Below the pieces are notes generated by a model. It was not told where the DNA came from. It worked only from the letters and a program-made list of their open reading frames with translations, and searched no databases. From Romboutsia weinsteinii (GTDB lineage: Bacteria > Bacillota > Clostridia > Peptostreptococcales > Peptostreptococcaceae), in NCBI RefSeq assembly GCF_002250835.2, contig NZ_NOJY02000004.1, positions 62,001 through 126,000 on the forward strand: a DNA stretch of 64,000 bases, in the 5' to 3' direction. Shown piece after piece: positions 8,637-17,408 of this stretch. The position numbers were made by a program, and so were the translations under genes. Each line of letters starts with the position of its first letter. Positions within the stretch are counted from its first letter, which is position 1.

Positions 8637-9407
8637 ATGCATAATGAGACATTAGAAAAACTAACTAATGCTGCAAAGAATAAAATTAACTTATTTAATA
8701 ACAGTAAGTTAAAATACCTAGTATCTGCAGCATTTGCGGGATTATATGTAGGGCTTGGAATACTTTTGATTTTTACTATTGGTGGATTGCTAACAGAGGC
8801 AGGTTCTCCCTCAACTAAGATTGTTATGGGTATATCATTTGCAGTGGCTCTATGTCTGGTAATAATGACAGGTACAGAACTTTTCACTGGTAACAATATG
8901 GTTATGATGGCTGGAGGATTAAATAAAGGTGTAAACTTTGTAAGTGTATCAAAGATATGGATATACAGTTTTATTGGTAATTTGCTGGGATCGTTACTTG
9001 TAGCAGCTTTATTTGTTGGTACAGGACTTATAGACAAGGGACCAGTAATGGAATTTTTTACAACTACTGCAGCAGCAAAGGCAAGTGCACCATTTATGTC
9101 ACTATTTTTTAGAGGAATTCTTTGCAATATATTAGTTTGTGCAGCTGTATTGTGCTCATTTAGAACTAGTGATGATAGTGCCAAATTAATAATGATATTC
9201 CTATGCTTATTTACTTTTATTACGGCAGGGTTTGAGCACAGTGTTGCAAATATGACTATATTTGGGGTTGTATTATTTTCACCTGTAATTCAATCAGTTA
9301 CAATAGTGGGAGCAGTATATAATTTACTTGCTGTCACACTTGGTAATATGGTAGGTGGAGCTCTTATTATGGGAGCAGGAACATATATAATGGGAAGTAG
9401 GACTTAA
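8637..9407 (+). CDS. Formate/nitrite transporter family channel, probable hydrosulfide channel (HSC)
   Basis: 256-residue FNT-family membrane protein with six predicted helices; the FTGNNMVMM segment near residue 85 and the related second-half repeat GFEHSVANM are family signatures. The FNT homologue located beside asrABC in Clostridioides difficile is known as a hydrosulfide (HS-) channel. Here the same gene order is kept, so the likely job is export of the HS- made by AsrABC. Same strand, 32-bp gap, shared terminator. Formate or nitrite transport cannot be excluded from sequence alone. Confidence 0.85.
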   Translation: MHNETLEKLTNAAKNKINLFNNSKLKYLVSAAFAGLYVGLGILLIFTIGGLLTEAGSPSTKIVMGISFAVALCLVIMTGTELFTGNNMVMMAGGLNKGVNFVSVSKIWIYSFIGNLLGSLLVAALFVGTGLIDKGPVMEFFTTTAAAKASAPFMSLFFRGILCNILVCAAVLCSFRTSDDSAKLIMIFLCLFTFITAGFEHSVANMTIFGVVLFSPVIQSVTIVGAVYNLLAVTLGNMVGGALIMGAGTYIMGSRT

Positions 9408-9433
9408 TACGTAATTAATCATACTTATTATAG

Positions 9434-9472
9434 AAATAACCGTATACTATAAATATACGGTTATTTGTTTTA
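9434..9472 (+). terminator. Terminator of the asrABC-channel operon
   Basis: 13-bp perfect stem (9434-9446 with 9454-9466), 7-nt loop, then T-rich tail TGTTTTATTTT. Confidence 0.8.
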
Positions 9473-9660
9473 TTTTCTATAAGAGTAGTAACAAAATTAA
9501 AATAATAATAATAATTTACTAATGTAGTAGTTACACTATAATTACAAATATCATTTTTATTTGGAAAAAATGTGACAAAATTGATAGAAGTCATTAGATG
9601 AAAAATAAGTATATTTATGGTAAACTATAATAAGTATTTTAAATGTAGTGGAGGGGTTGT

Positions 9661-10518
9661 ATGAAAGAAGATGTAAAGGTAGAAGAGAAAAGACTAGATG
9701 AAACGCTAAGCATAACAATGGAGCTTGAAAGGCCTTTACTTTATAATGCAGAATTAAAAAATAGCGAAGAAATTGAAAATAAGAATAAAAAATCTAAAAT
9801 AAATATATTAAAAATTGTTGCAAGTATATTATTAGCTGTGATAATAGGATTTTTTATATGGGCAAGTAACTCTTATACTGCTCAAGATCTTGCAAAAGAA
9901 TCTTTAATAAGTGACGAGTTTGTAGAAGTTAATAGAGATGATTTTATATCATTTACACCTAAAAATATTGAGCCCACAAAAGGATTCATATTCTACCCTG
10001 GCGCAAAAGTGGAGTCAGAATCCTATGCACCACTTTGTAGAGAAATAGCTAAAAAAGGATATGAGGTTGTAATAGCTGATATGCCATTTAATTTAGCGGT
10101 ATTAGGTCCTAATAAGGCGAAAAATATAATGAAAAAATATGATAACATACATCAGTGGGTTATAGGTGGACATTCTCTAGGAGGTGTTATGGCTGCAAAA
10201 TTCGCTAGTAAAAACAATCTTATAGATGGGGTTGTGCTTTTGGCATCATATCCGAGTGGAGATGAGCTTAAAAACTTAGGGAAAAACGTATTATCTATAT
10301 GGGGAAGTAAAGACGGTGTAGTTAACTTTGAAAATCTTATAAAGTCAAAAGATAAATTACCTATTAACACTAAATACGTAGAAATCGAAGGGGCTAATCA
10401 CGCTCAGTTTGGAGATTATGGAAAACAGAAAAAAGATAATGATGCTATTATAAGTGAAGAAAAGCAGCTAGATATAACTGCTGATAGTATAATTGAATTT
10501 TTAGAAAAAATAAACTAA
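9661..10518 (+). CDS. Membrane-anchored alpha/beta hydrolase
   Basis: 285 residues. A charged cytoplasmic N terminus (~45 residues) is followed by one transmembrane helix at about 48-68, and then an extracellular alpha/beta hydrolase domain. The nucleophile elbow is GGHSLGG (Ser172); a likely acid is in WGSKDGVV and the His in GANHAQFGDYG. The oxyanion segment is FYPGAKVESESYAPL. It resembles Abhydrolase_5/dienelactone-hydrolase-like proteins of Firmicutes; the substrate is unknown. GGAGGGG at 9650-9656 fits ATG 9661. Stands alone. Confidence 0.75.
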   Translation: MKEDVKVEEKRLDETLSITMELERPLLYNAELKNSEEIENKNKKSKINILKIVASILLAVIIGFFIWASNSYTAQDLAKESLISDEFVEVNRDDFISFTPKNIEPTKGFIFYPGAKVESESYAPLCREIAKKGYEVVIADMPFNLAVLGPNKAKNIMKKYDNIHQWVIGGHSLGGVMAAKFASKNNLIDGVVLLASYPSGDELKNLGKNVLSIWGSKDGVVNFENLIKSKDKLPINTKYVEIEGANHAQFGDYGKQKKDNDAIISEEKQLDITADSIIEFLEKIN

Positions 10519-10525
10519 TGATGAT

Positions 10526-10561
10526 AAAGAAACTATAATCAACATAGAGAATAGTTTCTTT
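10526..10561 (+). repeat. 10-bp inverted repeat after the hydrolase gene
   Basis: AAAGAAACTA (10526-10535) pairs with TAGTTTCTTT (10552-10561). No T-run follows on the + strand; weak terminator at best. Confidence 0.4.
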
Positions 10562-10662
10562 AGTGTATAAAAAATAATAAGGATAAAAAATTTTAGCAAG
10601 AAGTATGTTGATATTTACATAAAATTAATCTTAATAGCATTAGTTTACGGAGAATTATTTTA

Positions 10663-10710
10663 TAAAGCTTAGTTTTAATATTACTTACCTGATATTGAAA
10701 CTAAGCTTTA
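10663..10710 (-). terminator. Long hairpin between convergent genes, probable terminator
   Basis: 19-bp stem with one G-U pair (10663-10681 with 10692-10710) and a 10-nt loop, lying 32 bp past the stop of the minus-strand flippase gene. Tails are A/T-rich on both sides, so it may serve both strands. Confidence 0.65.
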
Positions 10711-10742
10711 ATTTTACAAATACATATAACTGAAAATATTGC

Positions 10743-12314
10743 CTAAAACTGTTTATATATATTTATATCATTGAAGTCTACTATTTTAACATCTTGTTTA
10801 AATCCATCTACAAACCACATAATATCTCTTTTCTTAATACATCTAAAGACCATTAAAAGTACAAAATAACAGATACACACAGTTAAAATCATTGGAACTA
10901 ATAATGTATTTAATCCTAAAAAAAGAAAAGCATGTTTAACTGCAAAGCTAGAAATTGTGACACAAAGTATAGGATTAATTACCCAGTCTATAATTTCAAA
11001 ATCAAGCCTAGTAACCTTAAGTAGCTTATTTATACTCAGAGAAGAGTTTATTATTGTACTGGCAAAGATCACAATAATAAAGCCTTTTACACCAAATTTT
11101 GGTATTAAAAATAAAATCATAAGTATTCTAGTAACCATATCTATTAAATTGAATTTGAGTGTGCTCATTTGCTTATTAAGTGCGTTAAGGCTACCATCAA
11201 CTACTCTATCTAGATACATTAGAGGAATGAGTGGGGCTAAAATTCTCATCATTAATCCAACTTGTTCACTCTTATAAATTGCTATCCCAAGTTCTTTAGA
11301 AAAGATCATAAATATTCCAGTAGCAAAAATTGCAATTAATAAAGTAAACTTTAGAACTTTAGAGATAATATAATTTACTAATTTATTTTTATTAAGAGCA
11401 TTTGCCTCAGCTATTTCAGGAATAATTAGTGTAGAGAATGATGCTAAAAATATTGATGGAAAAACTAATATTGGTAATACCATACCCTTAACCATACCAA
11501 ATATTGATAAAGATGAAGAACTTGAAGAACCAAATCTTCTTAATGCATTTGGTATTAAAATATCCTCAACCGTTTTTAAGGAAGTTTGAATATATGCACT
11601 ACAAGCTATAGGAAAAGCAATTGATGCAAATTTTGTTAACTTAAAATTGTAGTTATTTGTATTTAAACTATTAGTACAATGCTTTTTTTCAAATATGTAC
11701 ATTACATAGCAAAAGAATGCAGAAACAATAACCCCAACTGACATTCCAACAGTTACTAGGGAACAAGTATATTCAAGCCCTTTAGGCAAGAAAAATCCTA
11801 AAGCGTAAACTATAATCATCATCATAGTAACACTTTCTAATATATCAGCAATAACACTTCTAACAACTTTTCTAGTGCCATAAAAATAGCCACTAAAACA
11901 AGCTGAAATAGATACAAAAGGAAGACTACAAGATAAAATTTTAAGAGGAATAATAGCACGAGTATCCTTAATCCATGCGACTGATATGTACTCAGCTGAA
12001 CGGAACAATATAAGTGCACTTATAATACTAAAAAAAAGACAGTAGATAAGTCCCTTTTTCATAATACCTCTAATCTTATGAGTATTTCCTTTTCCAAGCT
12101 CCTCAGCTACAAGCCTTGTTATTGTAACTCTAACCCCTGAAATTGCCAACGTACAAGTCATACTATTAATACTCATTATAATTTGAAATAACCCCATACC
12201 TTCTGCACCTATGTTATTGGATAGATAAACTCTAAATACCATACCTATAAATCCTAGGCTCATGGTAGTCAAGGTCAATATCAACGCATTTAAAATAATT
12301 TTTTTTCTTTTCAT
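10743..12314 (-). CDS. spoVB: SpoVB-like polysaccharide flippase (MOP/MVF family)
   Basis: 523-residue membrane protein with about 14 helices and the N-terminal repeat seen in MurJ/SpoVB/RfbX exporters (FIGMVFRVYLSNNIGAEGMG). Stage V sporulation protein B homologues flip lipid-linked saccharides during spore cortex formation in endospore formers. Length and N-terminal block agree with clostridial SpoVB paralogues, of which genomes usually carry several, so the exact orthologue is uncertain. GGAG lies just upstream of ATG on the minus strand. Single gene, convergent with the hydrolase. Confidence 0.75.
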   Translation of the reverse strand: MKRKKIILNALILTLTTMSLGFIGMVFRVYLSNNIGAEGMGLFQIIMSINSMTCTLAISGVRVTITRLVAEELGKGNTHKIRGIMKKGLIYCLFFSIISALILFRSAEYISVAWIKDTRAIIPLKILSCSLPFVSISACFSGYFYGTRKVVRSVIADILESVTMMMIIVYALGFFLPKGLEYTCSLVTVGMSVGVIVSAFFCYVMYIFEKKHCTNSLNTNNYNFKLTKFASIAFPIACSAYIQTSLKTVEDILIPNALRRFGSSSSSSLSIFGMVKGMVLPILVFPSIFLASFSTLIIPEIAEANALNKNKLVNYIISKVLKFTLLIAIFATGIFMIFSKELGIAIYKSEQVGLMMRILAPLIPLMYLDRVVDGSLNALNKQMSTLKFNLIDMVTRILMILFLIPKFGVKGFIIVIFASTIINSSLSINKLLKVTRLDFEIIDWVINPILCVTISSFAVKHAFLFLGLNTLLVPMILTVCICYFVLLMVFRCIKKRDIMWFVDGFKQDVKIVDFNDINIYKQF

Positions 12315-12522
12315 AGTATTATCTCCTATAAATTTTTATGTAGATGGTCATATATATGCAAGTACAAATAGAAAATATTATTAATTTATAGATATTAAAG
12401 TAAGTAATTTTTTATTGAGGTATATTTAGTTAATAGTGTATTAAATTAGAATAAGAAGAAGATCAAATCTGTGAATATTGAGTTCTATTATTACTAACAA
12501 TATGAAAAAAGGAGGTATTAAA

Positions 12523-12708
12523 ATGAAAATAGAAAACCCACATAAAGAGAGCGTCTTTTCAGAGCAATCAAAGTATTTTAAAAGTTTAAATCCATCAAGT
12601 GATGAATTCAAGGAAAAAATGCAAGATGGAGGATTCCAACGAAACCCTGAAAAATATAATTATGGTGGAAGCAAGGAAGCTGCAAAGTCTAAAAATATTT
12701 TTAAGTAA
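12523..12708 (+). CDS. Small hydrophilic protein, unknown function
   Basis: 61 residues, no membrane segment, rich in Lys, Ser, Asn and Glu. I do not recognise a family. The longer open frame begins at 12478, but GGAGGT at 12511-12516, 6 bp before ATG 12523, is one of the best ribosome sites in the window and decides the start. It is monocistronic between the divergent flippase gene and a strong downstream terminator, which supports a real gene. The C-terminal stretch NYGGSKEAAKSKNIFK is basic. Confidence 0.65.
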   Translation: MKIENPHKESVFSEQSKYFKSLNPSSDEFKEKMQDGGFQRNPEKYNYGGSKEAAKSKNIFK

Positions 12709-13009
12709 ATTGTAATGGATATGATATAAAATTATTATCATCTACAAAAAATTGTAAATTGTTTTAGAGTCTATTATAATTAATATAAGGAAATATAAAT
12801 TATAAAATCAATTATTGTAGATTAAATTCTTATATATTTATAAAAAATGATACTTATTTATTTAATATACAAAAATAGGATTACTTAATTTAAGTAATCC
12901 TATTTTAATGTAATTTTTAATAATATTAAAAATTATTAAAACGTTTTTATATAATTATGAATCTAATAGATATATAAGTGAAAATTCAATATTTTAAAAG
13001 GGGAATGGT
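12709..13009 (+). other. Intergenic region, 301 bp
   Basis: Very AT-rich. Holds the terminator at 12872-12906 and presumably the promoter of the sigma-factor gene; I see no convincing -35/-10 pair and no open frame with a ribosome site. Confidence 0.6.
12872..12906 (+). terminator. Terminator-like hairpin before the sigma-factor gene
   Basis: 16-bp perfect stem (12872-12887 with 12891-12906), 3-nt loop; flanked by A on the left and T on the right. Confidence 0.8.
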
Positions 13010-13546
13010 ATGGACGATATACTAAAAGTACAGAGAGCCATTAAAGGTGATAAAGAAGCCTTTAAGGAGCTTATGAAAGATAATAAGCAATATCTATTTA
13101 AGATGGCATATCTTCACACAAAGTATGAAGAAGATGCAAAAGACATATTTCAAGAAAGTATTATGAAGGCATATAAGGGTATAAAGAATTTGAAAAATCC
13201 TGAGTATTTCAAAACTTGGATAACAAGAATACTTATTAATACAGCAAATTCATACTTACTAAAAGTGGGTATGGTTGATTTAGATGAGAATGTAGAGAAT
13301 CACCAAAATAATAGATATGTAGTGGAAAACAATAGTGAAGTAAAAATAGATTTATATAATGCAATAGATACTCTTGAAGAAAAATATAAAAATGCAATAA
13401 TACTTAGATATTATTATGACTTAAAGATCGATGAGATTGCAGAAATATTAGAAGCAAATCCAAACACTATAAAAACATATATAAGAAAAGCCTTAAAGGA
13501 TATGAAAAATCTTCTAAAGGAGGATTACATAAATGAAGAAATATAA
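13010..13546 (+). CDS. ECF-type RNA polymerase sigma factor
   Basis: 178 residues, the normal size of an extracytoplasmic-function sigma factor. Region 2 spans ~10-85 (EDAKDIFQESIMKAYKGIKNLKNPEYFKTW in two blocks) and region 4 spans ~120-172, with the helix-turn-helix IDEIAEILEANPNTIKTYIRKAL. It resembles the SigV/CsfV-like group of Firmicutes. AGGGGAA ribosome site before ATG 13010. The 3' end overlaps the next gene by 14 bp, the usual translational coupling of a sigma factor with its anti-sigma partner. Confidence 0.9.
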   Translation: MDDILKVQRAIKGDKEAFKELMKDNKQYLFKMAYLHTKYEEDAKDIFQESIMKAYKGIKNLKNPEYFKTWITRILINTANSYLLKVGMVDLDENVENHQNNRYVVENNSEVKIDLYNAIDTLEEKYKNAIILRYYYDLKIDEIAEILEANPNTIKTYIRKALKDMKNLLKEDYINEEI

Positions 13547-14312
13547 TAAAAATAAAATAAATGATATAGATTCAAAAGAAATAGAACTAGAAATATTTGA
13601 AGTTATGGAGAAGGAAATAGAAACTGACTTTGAGGACTTTTATAGAACATTAGATAACTTGGATACTATAGAGCTTCCAGATGACTTAGATGCGTTAATT
13701 GATAACGTGATTGATAGTGTAGACAAAGATACAAACAAAAAGAATATTAAGAAAATATATATTGCTGCTGCATCAATAGTTTGTATAATTATGGGAATAG
13801 GGGTTTATAATCCAGCATTAGCATATAAGATACCTATATTACATAATGTTTTTAAAGTGATAAATGATACACTTAACATAGACTCAATTTCAAGTACAAT
13901 TGGGGTAAATAAAATAGTTCCTAAAGTTGAAGTGAATGAAGAGGGAAGCTTAGAAGTAGTGAAAGTAAAAGTTAAAAAGGAAAAAGATGTAGTTGCTCCA
14001 ACTAGCCAATTAGAAACAATAAGACTAATTCATGATATGTCAAATGGTATAATAAAAGCCCAAGATATATGGAATTGTACAGAGATAACTCCAAATACAA
14101 TAGAAATGGCTCTAAATGGAATTGAATATATGGATGAAACTCACAAGAGCTACTTAAAAGGAGAGATAGAGAAGTGGAAGATCGGCGAGTTTGGTAACGC
14201 TAAAGAGGTACATAACTATGTATGGAGAATGCTTAATGGAACTATCGGAGAAGCGTATGGAATAGATAATGGTAACATCAAAAAAATTAAAGAAAAATAT
14301 TTTTCGAACTAG
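13533..14312 (+). CDS. Probable membrane anti-sigma factor with DUF6241-like C-terminal domain
   Basis: 259 residues. An acidic cytoplasmic N-terminal ~75 residues is followed by one transmembrane segment (KIYIAAASIVCIIMGIGVY), with a DUF4179-type NPALAYKIPILHNVFK just outside it. The extracellular C-terminal half contains HDMSNGIIKAQDIW, then IEKWKIGEFGNAKEVHNYVW and NGTIGEAYGI, which I recognise as resembling DUF6241. Overlap of 14 bp with the sigma gene and this topology point to an anti-sigma factor that holds the ECF sigma at the membrane. The inducing signal is not evident. Confidence 0.7.
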   Translation: MKKYNKNKINDIDSKEIELEIFEVMEKEIETDFEDFYRTLDNLDTIELPDDLDALIDNVIDSVDKDTNKKNIKKIYIAAASIVCIIMGIGVYNPALAYKIPILHNVFKVINDTLNIDSISSTIGVNKIVPKVEVNEEGSLEVVKVKVKKEKDVVAPTSQLETIRLIHDMSNGIIKAQDIWNCTEITPNTIEMALNGIEYMDETHKSYLKGEIEKWKIGEFGNAKEVHNYVWRMLNGTIGEAYGIDNGNIKKIKEKYFSN

Positions 14313-14377
14313 TAATAGAATAAGTTAGTTTATAAATGGCAAACTAAATAAATACATATTAATAAGGAGTCATTTAT

Positions 14378-15337
14378 ATGAAAATCAGATTAGGATACGT
14401 AGCTATAGCTTTAAATTTAGGGAAGGTAACATCATCAAGTACACTTACATATTCAAGATACACAAAGATAAACTCAAAAGATGAGAGATTAAAAAAACTT
14501 AAGGAAGTAACATATTCTAATATAAAAGCTCTTGAAACAATACTTAACTATAATATAGAAAATAATATACATTTTTATAGGATAACATCTAATTTGATAC
14601 CATTAGCTACTCATCCAGATGTATTATGGGATTATAAAAAGTATTTCTCTAAAGACCTTAAATATATAGGTAATATAATAAAAGATAACCATATGAGAGT
14701 AGACTTTCATCCTGATCAATTTAATGTTATTAATTCTCTAAGAGATGATGTAGTTAAAAATACGTTGAGAAATCTAGAATTTCAGGCAGGTCTATTTCAC
14801 TCTTTAGACTACTCTGAAGGCAAGCTAGTAATCCATACAGGAAGTGGTCAAGGCGGAAAAGAAAAAAGTATTGATAAATTTATTAACAACTTAAAGATAT
14901 TTCCAGAGGATATAAGAAATAAATTAATCATTGAAAATGATGACAAAGTATTTACTGCTAAAGATGTATTAGACCTTTGCAAAAGGGCAAATCTTCCAAT
15001 GGTTTTAGATGTTCATCATCATGACTGTAAAAACGATGGTGAGCAGTTAGGAGATGTATTAGAAGATGTTTTTAATACATGGAAGAATGAAAGCTTACCA
15101 CCAAAAATTCATTTTTCTAGCCCTAGAGAATTTGAAAAAGATAAGAAGCATGCTGATTATATAGACGTAGAAAGGTTTGCACAATTCTTAGACTTAGCTA
15201 AAATTAAAGCTGATAGAGACTTTGATGTTATGATAGAGGCAAAGCAAAAAGACTTAGCATTATTTAAGCTTGTAAAAGATTTAAAGCAAATTAGACCAAA
15301 GTATAAATATATAGATGAAACTACTATTGAAATATAA
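14378..15337 (+). CDS. uvsE: UV damage endonuclease UvsE
   Basis: 319-residue TIM-barrel endonuclease of the UvsE/UVDE family. Family signatures are RLGYVAIAL at the N terminus, FYRITSNLIPLATHP, RVDFHPDQFNVINS, LVIHTGSGQGGKEK, VLDVHHHDCK and HADYID, which provide the His/Asp/Glu metal ligands. It nicks DNA 5' of cyclobutane dimers and 6-4 products without ATP. The ribosome site AAGGAG lies 9 bp before ATG. Monocistronic, ending in a bidirectional terminator. Typical of spore formers and other UV-exposed Firmicutes. Confidence 0.92.
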   Translation: MKIRLGYVAIALNLGKVTSSSTLTYSRYTKINSKDERLKKLKEVTYSNIKALETILNYNIENNIHFYRITSNLIPLATHPDVLWDYKKYFSKDLKYIGNIIKDNHMRVDFHPDQFNVINSLRDDVVKNTLRNLEFQAGLFHSLDYSEGKLVIHTGSGQGGKEKSIDKFINNLKIFPEDIRNKLIIENDDKVFTAKDVLDLCKRANLPMVLDVHHHDCKNDGEQLGDVLEDVFNTWKNESLPPKIHFSSPREFEKDKKHADYIDVERFAQFLDLAKIKADRDFDVMIEAKQKDLALFKLVKDLKQIRPKYKYIDETTIEI

Positions 15338-15344
15338 ACATATT

Positions 15345-15379
15345 AAAAAATGTATACTAAAAATTAGTATACATTTTTT
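15345..15379 (+). terminator. Bidirectional terminator between uvsE and the MazG-like gene
   Basis: 16-bp perfect stem (15345-15360 with 15364-15379), AAA loop, A-run on the left and T-run on the right. The stop codon of the minus-strand gene lies in the right arm. Confidence 0.9.
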
Positions 15380-15672
15380 AATAATATATGATTTTCAAAA
15401 CCTCCAGATTGAGATCTCTTTTCATTTCTTTTTATTAGCATTTCATCTTCAGTAAAGCCATATTTTTTTCCAATAGAAAATACAACTTCTAAAACATCTG
15501 CAATCTCATCTAGATTTTCGTTATCTACAAGCTCAAATATTTCTTCATGAAGCTTAACATAGAGATATTCCAAAATTCTATCATCTTTAATAATATCTAT
15601 ATCACATTGCTTTCCAGATTTTTTTATCATATCCGGAATATTATCTCTAACCAATTTGTCATAGCTTTTCAT
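15364..15672 (-). CDS. Phosphoribosyl-ATP pyrophosphohydrolase-like (MazG superfamily) protein
   Basis: 102 residues. KLVRDNIPDMIKKSG near the N terminus, KLHEEIFELV plus EIADVLEVV (the ExxE...ExxD magnesium-binding pattern of all-alpha NTP pyrophosphatases) and RSQSGGF near the C terminus define the small MazG-like/PRA-PH-like family. Probably a house-cleaning nucleotide pyrophosphatase; substrate unknown. The open frame starts 15 bp further out at 15687, but a run of six G there is the ribosome site for the ATG at 15672. Monocistronic. Confidence 0.8.
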   Translation of the reverse strand: MKSYDKLVRDNIPDMIKKSGKQCDIDIIKDDRILEYLYVKLHEEIFELVDNENLDEIADVLEVVFSIGKKYGFTEDEMLIKRNEKRSQSGGFENHILLKNVY

Positions 15673-15900
15673 AAAATATCCCCCCATATCTTATATCTAT
15701 ATAAAAATTATAGAGCTTAACACAGCCAATGTCAAAAAAGAAAATTATTCATTTATTTATTAAATAAGATAATATACTTCAAAAAAATAGATATACATAT
15801 ATTTATTGGTAATAGCAAATAAATAAAATGAAGAAAATATTAAAGTATAATTATGTTATAATAAATATCACTGTAGTAATAAAACATAAGGTGGTTAGAC

Positions 15901-17355
15901 ATGAACGGTAAATTTAGAAATTTTAATTTAGATAAAAATATATTAAAGGCGTTGAATAATTTAGAATATAATAAACCTTCAAAGGTTCAGAGTGAAGTTA
16001 TTCCTAGACTATTAAATAGGCAAAATGTAATAGTAAAATCAAAAACAGGAAGCGGAAAAACTGCTAGTTTTGCAATACCTATATGTGAAAATATTGATAT
16101 AGATATTAAAGAAGTACAAGCACTTATAGTTGTTCCAACAAGAGAGTTGGCACTTCAGGTAAAAGAAGAAGTATCAAATATAGGTAGAATAAAAAAAGTT
16201 AGATGTAGCGCTATATTTGGAAGGCAGCCAATAAAAGAACAGATTAGAGAACTTAAGCAAAGAGTTCATGTAGTTGTTGCAACACCAGGAAGAATAATTG
16301 ATCATATAGAAAGAGGAACTATAGATCTAAGTAAAATTAGATACTTTATTATTGATGAAGCTGATAAGATGCTAAATAAAGGCTTTGTAGATGATATGGA
16401 ATTTATATTTAATAAAATTGGCAAAAACTCAATTAATGGTCTTTTCTCAGCTACTATAGATATGGATATACAAAATATTTGTGATAAATATTTTGTAGAG
16501 TCAAGCCTAATAGAAATTGAGACTAATGAGGATATAAATAAAAAGCAAATCGAAGATAAAAAGTATATCTCTGAAGAAAAAGATAAATACGATAATCTAA
16601 AATGTATTATATACTCTGAAAGTCCAAAATCTCTTATGATATTCTGTAATACTAGGGAGAGAGTAATTAGACTATTTGAAAAGATGAAGAAAGATAAATT
16701 TTTAGTAGCCCAACTTCATGGTGATATGTCTCAAGATAAAAGAATATTTGTTATAAAGGACTTTAAGGAAGATAAATTCAATATATTAGTAAGTACTGAT
16801 GTGGCAGCTAGAGGTATACATATAGACGATATATCTTTAGTTATAAACTACGATGTTCCTCATGATAAAGAAAACTATATACACAGGATTGGGAGAACTG
16901 GAAGAAAAGATTGTTATGGAAAGGCTATAACGCTTGTAAGCTCTAAAGATGAAAAATACCTAGATGAAATACAGGAATATACTGGTTATGAAATTCAAGA
17001 ACTACAGCATATTAATAAAGATAATATTCTGATAGGCAAATTAAAATATGAAGAAATGTCTAGGAAGCTGCTTAAAGATAGAAAGACAATAAAGCAAGAA
17101 AAGAAAGTTCATAGTGAGATTACTAAAATTTATCTTAATGCAGGTAAGAAGAAGAAAATAAGAGTAGTCGATATAGTAGGTGCATTAAGTAATATTGATG
17201 GGATAACTGGAGATGATATAGGAGTTATTGATGTGAGAGATCTATGTTCATATGTTGATATCTTAAATCACAAAGGTGAATTAATCACAAAAAAATATAA
17301 GGAAATAACTATAAAAAAGAAAACTGTTCAGTTAAGAAAAGATAGACAAAGCTAG
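15901..17355 (+). CDS. dbpA: DEAD-box RNA helicase with DbpA-type RNA-binding domain
   Basis: 484 residues. Helicase motifs in order: Q motif near 29, SKTGSGKT (47-54), PTRELALQ, TPGR, DEAD, SAT, STDVAARGIHID and HRIGRTGR. The last ~75 residues (from IYLNAGKKKKIRVVDIVGAL to the basic tail) match the DbpA RNA-binding domain, which targets hairpin 92 of 23S rRNA in known members. Likely role is late assembly of the large ribosomal subunit. GGTGG precedes ATG 15901. Next gene begins 53 bp later. Confidence 0.9.
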   Translation: MNGKFRNFNLDKNILKALNNLEYNKPSKVQSEVIPRLLNRQNVIVKSKTGSGKTASFAIPICENIDIDIKEVQALIVVPTRELALQVKEEVSNIGRIKKVRCSAIFGRQPIKEQIRELKQRVHVVVATPGRIIDHIERGTIDLSKIRYFIIDEADKMLNKGFVDDMEFIFNKIGKNSINGLFSATIDMDIQNICDKYFVESSLIEIETNEDINKKQIEDKKYISEEKDKYDNLKCIIYSESPKSLMIFCNTRERVIRLFEKMKKDKFLVAQLHGDMSQDKRIFVIKDFKEDKFNILVSTDVAARGIHIDDISLVINYDVPHDKENYIHRIGRTGRKDCYGKAITLVSSKDEKYLDEIQEYTGYEIQELQHINKDNILIGKLKYEEMSRKLLKDRKTIKQEKKVHSEITKIYLNAGKKKKIRVVDIVGALSNIDGITGDDIGVIDVRDLCSYVDILNHKGELITKKYKEITIKKKTVQLRKDRQS

Positions 17356-17408
17356 AGAATATATGTGACCTTAAAACAAGAGACAAAAGCTAGCTAGGAG
17401 GATTTATA

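Noticed and set aside
8606-9184. Minus-strand open frame opposite the FNT channel gene
   Set aside because: Antisense shadow of a membrane-protein gene; no ribosome site and no recognisable product.
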